Below, in pieces: positions 1 through 9,823 of a stretch of 64,000 nucleotides of DNA. Within the stretch, counting starts at the first letter, position 1. Every line of letters starts with the position of its first letter. Below the pieces are notes generated by a model. That model made no database searches, was not told the DNA's origin, and saw nothing but the letters and a program-made list of their open reading frames with translations. Made by a program: the position numbers and the translations under genes. This DNA comes from Paragyromitra xinjiangensis (Eukaryota; Ascomycota; Pezizomycetes; Pezizales; Discinaceae), in assembly GCA_038503065.1 (NCBI GenBank), contig JBCAMK010000018.1, positions 1,240,001 to 1,304,000 of the forward strand, read 5' to 3'.

Positions 1-636
1 TCGTGTGTAGCCATATAGATGCTATGTTAACAGCCAGTTGGCCAAGTTTTGCCCCTTGGCCACCACTGTGAGGTGTTCCCATAAAGAGGATTCCATAAGT
101 CGAGATTTTCATGTCCATTTGATCCTCGCGGTGGCGTTCGTTATAGCCACTCGATAAGTTAAGTGCCTGTGATGCAGTCAGTTGTTAGCCTAGCTACTTC
201 CGGTACAGATTATTCACTCACGCTCTTCAAGACAAGACCGCCGAGGCTGTGGGCGATGAAAATGATCGGACGGCGCATGCTCTATGTATGTAAGCCCAAT
301 TCCTTCAACGGTATCTGGGACCGGTCAAACATTTGTATCCATCCTTTTATCCGTGACATCTTGAACAAGCTGCTCTGCATGGCCGTGAAGAAACTCATGG
401 GTTAGAGGCTCGGAACCATGGGTCCTTGCATCATAGCCGTAAGACATAACTCTGATGTTAGGAAACCTCTCCGGAAGGAGAGACGAGAGCCAGCAGACAC
501 CATTGGCGGCGGTGAAGGTTTTCTCTCTGTGTCCGTTTAAGCCATGGATAGCGATGATACTAAATGGTAGGCTTATTAGTAGCAGCCCTTGAAGTGACTG
601 GTTGGGCGTACTCTGTCTCTGCATTCTCTCCGTCAT
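1..636 (-). CDS. Alpha/beta serine hydrolase (NLR-type N-terminal domain), 3' truncated by window edge
   Basis: Three exons on the minus strand, 636-331, 281-222 and 166-<1, joined by introns of 49 and 55 bp with GT..AG ends and phase 0. The product opens with a hydrophobic strand running into IIAIHGLNGH (oxyanion region). It then has LLPERFPN and RVMSYGYDA, the nucleophile elbow IIFIAHSLGG (Ser at the elbow) split from the first block by intron 1, and FMGTPHSGGQG after intron 2. This order is that of the lipase/serine-esterase-like domain that heads many fungal NLR proteins; it also occurs alone. The start ATG at 636 is the first in frame. The catalytic Asp/His and any NACHT or repeat region would lie beyond position 1, so whether this is a stand-alone hydrolase or an NLR cannot be decided here. 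Family assignment is confident; biological role is inferred. Confidence 0.85.
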
Positions 637-3516
637 ATAATACTTTCAAACCTATACCGGAGTCTGTATCGGTTCTTGGTGATGGGTGTGATTAGATACG
701 AGCTGTTTTCTTGGGAGGAATTCCGGGCTTACATTGCTACTACCCCACTGCTGTTCTCCACCGGCTCGGGTGTAATTTCGGTAAGTTCATGGCTTACATT
801 CGTTGGTGGCTTAGAGGTATCTCCGACGGGTTCCGATTGCGCATTTTCGGTCTTCTCGGTTGATGGAAAGTTAGAGCAATCAGCACACCGGGGAACCGAG
901 CAAATTTGGAACGAGAAATACCCCCTTGGATTTCTTGCTCGCGCAAGGGAAACAAAGAAAGCCCATGACAGTCTTTCTAGCTATTGCCGATTGAAAGGCA
1001 CACACACGGAGGAAGGTTAGGTGGAGTTGAGGGTGAAGAGTAAGATTCCTTCAGATATTTCAGAAGCACGACAGCTCATCTACAAGAACACTAATTGCCA
1101 ACTCATTAAAGAGAGTCCACTGCCTCGAAAGCCAGGGTACCATCCACTCAGTAGGATGCCAGCCAATAAGGATAAAACATGTTTGAGCCATGGTCCGCCA
1201 AAATGAAGATTCAAGCCCACTGCGGGAAAGCTGCACATAAAATCTAGAAGGGTATCTGCAACCCCAGCCTCTAGATCGAGGCTGCGCGGCCCCATCAATG
1301 TCTCTCGGGGGACCAATCTCTAACGCAAAGTGACAATAAAGCGTACGAAATTAACTGTATCCTCTTAGAATATCTACTCAGGAGTTATGATTTTTTAACG
1401 CATGAAAATGATGTATTTTTGGGTCGCATTGCTGCTTCACTTAACAATATTCATTACAGAATAAACCCAGCACAAGCACAAAGTTCACTACTTTACCGGC
1501 CTCCGGTAGAATTTATGAGTAGTAGCACTCACGCAAGCGATCATATGCACTTCCATACAGGCCTGGACTAGTTCGAAAGTAGGAGCAACGAGTAAAATAC
1601 TGCGCATGTATCATACACCTGCATACACCTGCGCGCCAGCATGCAGCAACAGGAATTGCTAGTCAATTGTGTGTGAAGATTAGTGGGTAGCGGGTCGGGC
1701 CGAGCTCTCAAATTGCAGGCATTTCTTGATGAGATCCTATTCGTAGGCGAACATGTGTTTCTACGCGGAGAATATTCATACTCAAAGAACGTGCCACGAC
1801 AAAAGGAAGGCTATCGAAGAAACCGATATAGAGGCTTTTGGCACATTACCGCCAATAACGTTCAGGTGAAGGTGATATTCATGGAGCCAGGAGCTTCAAG
1901 ACTTACTGTGCCTCGCGGACTCCGTGAGGCGATTCGGTTGCGAATTCGCGCGAGAAGATCATTGCCGTTTGCAGGCCAAGATGTCTGACGACCTGAGTAG
2001 AACATTTTCCACCCGTCATTTTCGAGGTCTAAATTTTCTGTGGGATCCCCAAACTCCCCTACTACATGCCGAACAACCTAATAAACCACACCGCCATGCA
2101 AATTGCTAATTGCCTTCATTTGGCGGATGTTAACCTAATGGCTTGGCGATACGAAGACGAGAAATACGCTAGTCCTAATTAGGCTTGGTTAAAGTCAATA
2201 ACCACCCAAGTTTACTGCCCCTACAGAATTCGAACACCTGCAGGGTAATACATTGATTACTGATAGGAAATTCAGGCTCGGTCAGCCTAGGCTAGCGTTC
2301 CAGTTCTTCTAATTCCTCCAGATGATTTCCCTCCTCGGGGTAGCAAGTCACCCCAGCTCAAGTGTTTCTTGGCACGTTGTCAGGTGCCAAGCCTCGCTAA
2401 CTTGGCACGAATCATACTTGATGATGACTAGAAAGTTCTGGGACCACCAGATATTTTCCACAACTGATACGGTAAGGCCTTTTAGCTGTATCCCAAGTCC
2501 TTAATACACCATCCTCTAAAATGCATTCTTGGAAAGGGACTTCCTAATCGGGTATCGATAATATGAGGTCGTTCGGGCGTAGCTTCAGGTGACGGAGATT
2601 AGCGAGACAAGCACCCGAGCACACGGAGCCTAAGGCCTACTGAACAATTATATAGGAGCGCGCTGTTAGTTGAGCCTTTCCTTCCTCCCAACGTGCCCAA
2701 TATTTCCAACATCTGCGATATCTAAAACCGAGTGATAATCTATGATTCGTATCACGTTTCTTTTACCTTACAATTGCTACATGCTTTATATGCCTGCCAT
2801 ATATGTTTTACTAGCGCCTTGCTATGAAGAGTAGATGTTTAGCCTATGCTATAAGTGGTGATAAGGGGTAGGGAACCAGTCTGATGTGGTATGACAACAA
2901 GCATGTACACGTATCCATTTTGCCTGTGGCCGATATTCGTATCCTCGATGCTCATAAGACTTGGGGATATCACATCTTACTATAAGTATACGGAACGCAG
3001 TGCCCCGGCTAATTTTTCTTATCTTACCGCGATAGGACCCGCAGCGCTAAATGAAACTCACTATTTAGCGCTGACAACTGAAGCGCCAGATGGCGGTACT
3101 CTAAATGTCAATGCTAGAGGAAGACGATCGGATTGGCGTGGAATAGATGAGACCTAGTACGAGTAAGCTCAAGACCGATCAGAAACCCCCTTTGGATCAA
3201 GAAACGAGCTGACTAAGGGGGTTCCTTACCATCGTTATCGGGTATGTCTACCCCACCGATTTACGAAGGGTAGTTGATATTTCGTTAAGATGAACTTTAT
3301 TAACTTTATTTGGATTCTTATTAGTCTTTGGGCGTGGTGGCTGTTACATTCTAGGTATCAGAATTGAGACTCTCGTGATACGTAACGTCTAGCTGTATGC
3401 ATGTTGGTGGCTAGGTTTTTGTGGGCATCTGTATTTAATCTTAAACTTTTATATAGTGTCGCCAGAACTCTAGTCTCACAGGTACAATAACTATCAAAGA
3501 TTCAGCGTAGTTTCCC
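637..3516. other. Gene-poor stretch, no supported gene
   Basis: Only short open frames without recognisable domains. One frame (about 1683-1988, plus) reads as a basic peptide containing RLTVPRGLREAIRLRIRAR, which faintly recalls part of a fungal RGS domain. It has no start context or continuation, so I treat it as at best a relic. Two strong hairpins lie at 3042-3073 and 3184-3223, and 2539-2563 shares a sequence with 24428-24452. Confidence 0.5.
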
Positions 3517-4332
3517 ATGATACGTCAACGTCATCGGTATAGACTCGACATGGGCGATCTCCACGGCGATCTCCACGGCTTTCAGCGAAATCAAAATTCA
3601 AATTCAAATTTCTCATCACTGACTCGAGTTCCCACTGAAACAATCTACGCCGGGACAATCACCACAATCACCACTACGATAACGACCAAAAGAGCTATAG
3701 ACGGCACTACAACGACTACAAACCAAACAGTATCCATCACCGTGCCTTTGCCAGAAGCAGAGCACCAGGTAAAAAAAACTGTCTAGAAGAATACTGCAGC
3801 AACTCATTATCCATAGTCAAACGCACAAGGCTCAGCCATCATCGTTCCCGGACCTTCTGGACTTTCAATAATCAGTCCGAACCTAGGCGAACCTATCCTG
3901 CCAACTCTCTGTTCCAAAACCTGGGACACGTGGTACGAAAGCGACAATGAAAATTTTATATCTCTGGTTCCCCCCGATGTCGACGAAAAACGACATCTAT
4001 TCATGCACCTGTATCGGCTACATGCTGTAATCTTAGAGCCGGTAAGCTATTTTGTGGAAACTGAACCCCGGGAGAGATATAAGTGTATCTTGAAGGTTAA
4101 TCCTTATGTCCCGCTCTCGCTACCTCAAATCGGAATGGAAGTGTCAAAGCAGTCAGGATGGGGGTTGCAGAGGTTTACAGAGTTACGTGTGGGGCAGGAG
4201 TTTGGGAGGAATATTGGTAATTTGGATATGAATGGAAAGGTTCCTTGTAAGGCAAGTATATCTGATACGTCTTATCCCCATGTGTGCGAATATGTACAGA
4301 CACTAATGTTAACTTATGGTAGGTTGGACTGA
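3517..4332 (+). CDS. Uncertain hypothetical protein with Thr-rich segment, two exons
   Basis: Exon 1 is 3517-3768 and exon 2 is 3817-4332, joined by a 48-bp intron (CAG|gtaaaa ... ccatag|TCA, phase 0). The joined frame encodes about 255 aa. Residues about 45-70 are a Thr/Ile-rich run (TITTITTTITT, then TTTTTNQTVSI) of the kind found in O-glycosylated fungal cell-wall or extracellular proteins. The segment after the intron (SAIIVPGPSGLSIISPN) continues smoothly, which is the main support for the splice. No signal peptide is visible at the chosen start, so a 5' exon may be missing. The last 80 residues look less protein-like and the true 3' end may be elsewhere. No family is recognised; it could be a decaying gene. 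Confidence 0.35.
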
Positions 4333-5152
4333 AGAGTTACAGTACTCTGTTTATGGTACATGTGATGTGACGCATGCGAAAGGGGAAAGATAGGTACATT
4401 CCATGCGATGTTTTGCAGTTAGGTCTTTTACCGAGAGAACTTTCCGGTCGCATGGTTGTTGGTTTTATGAAGCATAGTTAGAGGGCTACAATATGTTCGA
4501 AAAGGAGGTTTCAATGATGGAATACGATTAGCAATGGAAATATTCCACAAACTAAGATCTGCCGAGGCTGCTATGAGTATACTGAATCATTTGTGTGGAC
4601 TGTACTGAGAGGGGGTATATGATATTGGCAAGTAATTGAGAAAGAGGGGAGAACGCAACCTTGAATTATAACGTTATAACCGCCAAGAATAATGAAATAT
4701 ATTGAAATAGGTGGGAACGGCCGTTTCAACTCTTTGTGCATGGCTACATGTAGTGGTGGTGGGATCGGTGCGCGAACCCTAGGATTAGGCATACAAAGCT
4801 TTGTGCTTGGGCCCATGCTGACAGTCAAGAGAGCTGGCATCACTTAGGAGGCGTAGCGAGGTTTTCTATCCGAAAAACTAACAAATGAGAGTGTGGGGAA
4901 TAGCAACAGTTTATGGATGCCGTACAAATGTGCGGTTACAGAGAGCGGACGTATACCTAGGAAGAAAGAGGCTGTATAAAATAGGAGCATATTATATAAC
5001 AATGAAGGATAGTAGATAACAAAGAAATTAAGCGGTGGGTGCTGCATGATAGTAACATGAACAAAAACTAGGATGCCGGTATAATAGCCATTATCCGTTA
5101 ACCCTCGCTAGCCTGGGTTCCTTCCCGCTATGGCTGTACCAGTGTCCTATGA
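4333..5152. other. Gene-free stretch
   Basis: AT-rich sequence with only short random frames on either strand. It separates the preceding uncertain gene from the 3' end of the ankyrin-kinase gene. No RNA gene or repeat recognised. Confidence 0.5.
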
Positions 5153-8100
5153 CTATGATTCCTCCTCGGTTGCTAGAATTGCTTCATGTTCATCTTCTAG
5201 TAGCCAGAGAGATTTCAAACCTTGTTCTGCGCTAATTCGGTCTTTGGGGTTGGCGGCGAGTAAACTTTTCACAAAGCCAATTCCCTCTTCACTTACTCCG
5301 GACTTTTGCAAAAGTTCAGTTGGAAACTCGTAGTCGCCTCTGCAATACCGGTAAAGAAGGACCATATCGGGCTGCCCCGGACCATATCCCTGTTCGGAAA
5401 AACCACTCATCCAAGAAGCAGGCGCAGATGGTGTTTCAAAGAATGGTACTATAGAAGTCAAGATCTCGTGTATGAGATAACCTAGTGACCATAAATCCAC
5501 GGCATTGGTGTACGAATCCCCCTCACTAATCTCCCGGGGTAGTAGTCTCAAGAGCTCGGGGGCTATATACCCGGGGTTTCCATAGCGTTCCGTTAGATCG
5601 GCCCCCTTCTTCGAAAACTCAAAGCCAGAAATTTTGACCCATGTTGGGTTTATCTGAGCAATAAGGATGTTCTAAACTATAGACTTAGCATGCGTATCCA
5701 GGGGTTTGGATATGGGTCCTAGACCTGAGGCTTAAGATCGCGATGACATATCTCTCTTGAATGTAGTGCTTTAAGCCCGTTTAAAAGTTGAATAGTGATA
5801 TTCTTTGCTTCCGATTTTGCGCCTCCACTTCGGATAAGTTGGCTTAAATCACCATGCTCGATGTACTCCATTGCAATATACAGGAATTTACTATCCTCAT
5901 ACCACCCAAGGATCTGCACAAACAGACGTTTATCCTAATTTTTTATCGTTAGCTTCACATCGCATAGCGCCGACGATTTCACCTACATTCGTCGATTCAA
6001 CCAAGAATTCTAGTTCCTGCTGATAAGTTGGAAGTTGTAACTTGCGCGGTAGCTTTTTGACCGCCCTTAATTTACCTCCAATTTCTCCCTCGAGGAAGAC
6101 TACACCAAGCGCTCCCGAACCGATTTCTCTTATTTGTGTCCACTTCTCTTCTCTCCACTGCCTTAGCACACCATCCACTTCGTAAATTTTATGGACTACA
6201 TAGTCGTCGAAAAATTCAGTTTCTAGGTGATATAAATCAAGATTCTCGCCTTTGCGAGCTGCTGCTTGCGAAGCATTCTCATATTTATCCCTCTGGGCGT
6301 TGTCGTCGGCGCCATTTCGGCGGAGCATCTCCGCAACCCCCTCGTGGCCGTTATCAATTGCTGCTTGTAAAGCGTTTCCGTGTTTTCCTCCCTGAGCATT
6401 GACGTCGGCGCCGGCCTGGAGAAGCACCCCCACAATCTTTCCATAGCCCATACAGGCTGCTACTTGTAAAGCGTTTCCGTATTCTCCTCCCTGAGCGTTG
6501 ACGTTGGCGCCGGCCTTGAGAAGCACCTCCACAATCTCTCCATGGCTCCCAAAGGCTGCTGCTTGTAAAGCGTTTCCGTATTTTCCTCCCTGAGCATTGA
6601 CGTCGGCGCCGGCCTTGAGAAGCACCTCCACGACCCTTCCATGGCTCATCCAGGCTGCTGCTTGTAAAGCGTTTCCGTGTTTTCCTCCCTGAGCATTGAC
6701 GTCGGCGCCGGCCTGGAGAAGCACCTCCACAATCTCTCCATGGCTCATCCAGGCTGCTGCTTGTAAAGCGTTTCCGTGTTTTCCTCCCTGAGCATTGACG
6801 TCGGCGCCGGCCTTGAGAAGCACCTCCACAATCTCTCCATGGCCCCCAAAGGCTGCTGCTTGTAAAGCGTTTCCGTATTCTCCCCCCTGGGCATTGACGT
6901 CGGCGCCGGCCTTGAGAAGCACCTCCACAATCTCTCCATGGCCCTTGTAGGCTGCTACTTGTAAAGCGTTTCCGAAACCTCCTCCCTGGGCATTGACGTC
7001 GGCGCCGGCCTTGAGAAGCACCCCCATAATCTCTCCATGGCCCTTGTAGGCTGCTACTTGTAAAGCGTTTCCGAATTCTCCTCCCTGGGCATTGACGCCG
7101 GCGCCGGCCTTGAGAAGCACCTCCACAATCTCTCCATGGCCCTCCCAGGCTGCTGCTTGTAAAGCGTTTCCGTATTCTCCTCCCCGAGCATTGACGTCGG
7201 CGCCGGCCTGGAGAAGCACCCCCACAATCTTTCCATGGCCCTTGTAGGCTGCTGCTTGTAAAGCGTTTCCGAATTCTCCTCCCTGGGCATTGACGTCGGC
7301 GCCGGCCTTGATAAACACCCCCACAATCTCTCCATGGCCCTTGTAGGCTGCTACTTGTAAAGCGTTTCCGAAACCTCCTCCCTGGGCATTGACGTCAGCG
7401 CCGGCCTTGAGAAGCACCCCCACAGTCTCTCCATGGCCCTCCCAGGCTGCTGCTTGTAAAGCGTTTCCGTATTCTCCTCCCCGAGCATTGACGTCGGCGC
7501 CGGCCTTGAGAAGCACCCCCACAATCTCTCCATGGCCCCTAAGGGCTGCTGCTTGTAAAGCATTTCCGTATTCTCCTCCCCGAGCATTGACGTCGGCGCC
7601 AGCCTTAATAAGCATCTCCACGAGCCTTGCATGGCCTCTACTAGCTGCTGCTTGCAAAAAATTTGCGTGTGATCCTTCCTGGTCCATATAAGCAGTTATA
7701 ATGTCGGACATGTTGAAAAAGGTATCTGGTTGTTCTAAACCGAGCATTTTGTTCATCTCATCTATAACATCCGCCTGAAGCTCCGGCTTACCCTGAAGAA
7801 ACTGATGCGCTTTATCGCCGTCTCTGGCCCCTCCACCCGATTCAATCAAAGGTTCCTTGGAATCGGGGCCCCCTGTCAGTGCCGTATATCCCCATCTCTC
7901 ATCTTCTGTCTCTGGAATCTCGCCCTTGGCGCTAAAAGCATCATCTATAATTTCTCGGGGCGAGCCCGGGGTGGAATTTAGATCGGTATCTCCAGGGAAA
8001 CCATCTCTAGTCCCCTCATCATCTGAATTCGAAGCTTGCGCGCCTACAGACTTTTCATCCTCATTTGTTTCCTGAGGCGTCTTTGGAAGGGTGAACAGAG

Positions 8101-9643
8101 CTAGCTGTTGCATATGGTGTGCTAAGTGGCTTTGAAGTAGGCGAGGAAGATATTCCTTCCTACATAAGGGGCAGGCTTGTTTGGAATCGATAGCGCTTTC
8201 GCACCTATCGACGACTGCTGGTAGCTGAGCTTCGGTAAATAAGTTTGAATGAATTTGTCCCAGGTGGCTCCTAAAGAGTGTTCGAGTGTTGAAAGGCTGG
8301 CTGCAGGCATTACAGAGCCACTCCCTTCGATGAATCCCGACTTCGTGGTTGTACCAATCATGCCGACTACCAAATAGGTGGTTGGGTTTCGGACAGTTTT
8401 CGAATGTACAAACGTAAGGCCGAAGGTCCCTAAATACGTGTTTCCTAGATGTGAAACGTGAGTATGTGTAGAATGCCACGCTAAAGATTGCGCAATCTTA
8501 CATCCAAGCTTTTGGGCCATGCACAATGATAATAGAGTAACAATACGGGCATTCGAACGGCTTACCGTCAAGAGCACTTTCTGGCTTTGGTGGGGATGGG
8601 ACATGAAGCTTGCTTCCTAGGCCTGTGTCCGTGCCTACGGACGTTGCATATGAGGTTTGTGATCGACCAGCATCGGAGCACACTTCGATAATGTTCGAGG
8701 GGCCTTGCACGAATGTGGAAACAGTTGTTTGGGTATTTATCGTTGTAGCAATAGTGCCGGGACCTTTTCTAGCGCTAAATCGGCGATCCTGCAGACCTTG
8801 ATCCACGTCCATTCTTGCTACGGCCTCTCTCCCGTCATCCGCAACGATATTATGACTTTGCAGTGGGTCCACAGCAGTGACTGCAGGCTGGGGAAGGTCA
8901 ATGTATCGAGTTAGTTTGTTATGATGCTTTTCGTAGTATTTGAGTAATTGCCGGCGTCTGGAGTTTGCTTTTCCAAGACGATCGATCAAATATTGCTCTG
9001 TTCCTGGAAACTTATGGGAGGTGTGTTGGATGTCGAAAAATTCGTAGTGGGAGACATCGATAGATGCACACTTCTGAAGTCTGTCACGTGGTGCGGGATT
9101 GCGTATGGTGACAGAGAACTTATATAAACAAGTGATAACATGAGCGATCTGCAAAAAACGCTCCTGAAGTTCAGTAGTTGAATTCATTTCTTCTTCAGGC
9201 TCGGTTGTAGACCCATCTCCGAGCGAGGAAATTGAGGAATCTGAAGACCATGATAATTCATCATGGGGTTTTCTCTCATGAGAAACGATCGCAATAACTA
9301 AAATCGAGTCAGTAGAGTCGGGAGCCATACGACCTCGGAAGAGACTCAAAATCTTACCCTCTTTTAGGGCCCCGTTTAGATCCTCTAGAAGGCCTGTGAC
9401 TTTTTTGTGTATTTGCGATGCTTCTCTGAGCCGGTAGTCCAGCGAAACACGCCCACTACGATGAGCTCCGACATTTCCAGCCCAGACCCTAAAACGCCCA
9501 AGTTCGTCTTGAAGATCAAGTAGGGAGATCTGGCCGGAAAACTCGCAACCGGGTGTCTGCAGCAACCCACAGAGTCGACCAAATGATTGTATACAGACAC
9601 TGTATGATGAAGCAACAGATGGAGTGCTGGTGGTTGATGCCAT
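5153..9643 (-). CDS. C2H2 zinc finger - ankyrin repeat - kinase-like (pseudokinase) protein
   Basis: Four exons: 9643-8502, 8444-5987, 5913-5725 and 5671-5153. All junctions are GT..AG and phase-consistent, giving 1435 aa. Residues 1-355 are the helical N-terminal region common to fungal zinc-finger/NLR-like proteins (DELGRFRVWAGNVGAHRSGR; later KCASIDVSHYEFFDIQH). Residues about 362-500 carry degenerate C2H2 fingers (FECPYCY, RPYVCTFENC, WLCNACSQPF, ACPLCR, LQSHLAHHMQQLALF). Residues about 640-1100 hold 13-14 ankyrin repeats of exactly 33 aa. A kinase fold follows from about 1149: G-loop GSGALGVV, beta-3 Lys1177 (AVKK), HRDLKPQN with Asp1259, but the DFG position reads GFE (1279-1281), so the metal-binding Asp is absent. 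The C-lobe is intact (DLWSLGYLIHEIL). ATG 9643 was chosen over an upstream in-frame ATG at 9709 because the family match begins there and it has a good context. The exon 2/3 junction is the least certain; a few residues near the alpha-C helix may be missing. Confidence 0.9.
6290..7670 (-). repeat. Array of 13-14 near-identical 99-bp ankyrin-coding repeats
   Basis: Each 99-bp unit encodes one 33-aa ankyrin repeat of the form GNALQAAAxxGHGEIVEVLL followed by KAGADVNAQGG. Units differ at a handful of codons, mostly at the two residues after QAAA or QVAA (WE, YK, FG, WM, LR, CM) and at the last residue (EY, EF, GF, KH, KY). Conserved positions are also nearly identical at the DNA level, which is the signature of recent repeat turnover. 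The units lie in frame inside exon 2 of the zinc finger-ankyrin-kinase gene. Confidence 0.95.
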
Positions 9644-9823
9644 AATGAACTGACACCTTCGGCGAGCTGAGGCACTGATATGCGCCCCCAATCCAATTGT
9701 TATATTCATCTGTAGGGTTAGGGTTATGCAACACTTATCATCTACCCCGCTTCGGGGCGGCCTGCTCAGCTAGAGGTTTAGAACGTCTGTTATCAGCGTT
9801 ACCTCAACTTTATTCTCTACACT
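9644..9823. promoter_or_regulatory. Shared bidirectional intergenic region of the divergent pair
   Basis: Only 180 bp separate the start codons of the ankyrin-pseudokinase (minus) and DUF7580 (plus) genes, so both core promoters must lie here. It contains the telomere-like dimer TAGGGTTAGGGTTA at 9713-9726, the most obvious candidate protein-binding site. No TATA box is evident in either direction. Co-regulation is an inference from spacing. Confidence 0.6.

Noticed and set aside
1683..1988. Possible RGS-domain gene fragment
   Set aside because: Resemblance is limited to one short basic helix with no conserved partner motifs and no extension by splicing.
6223..7632. Multiple minus-strand frames with repeating MERLWRCFSRPAPTS peptides and plus-strand counterparts
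   Set aside because: Out-of-frame shadows of the ankyrin repeats; the in-frame reading gives canonical ankyrin units and joins to kinase and zinc-finger exons.
9644..9709. Upstream ATG at 9709 as the start of the ankyrin-pseudokinase
   Set aside because: The extra 22 residues do not fit the family and would take up a third of the shared promoter; ATG 9643 has better context.
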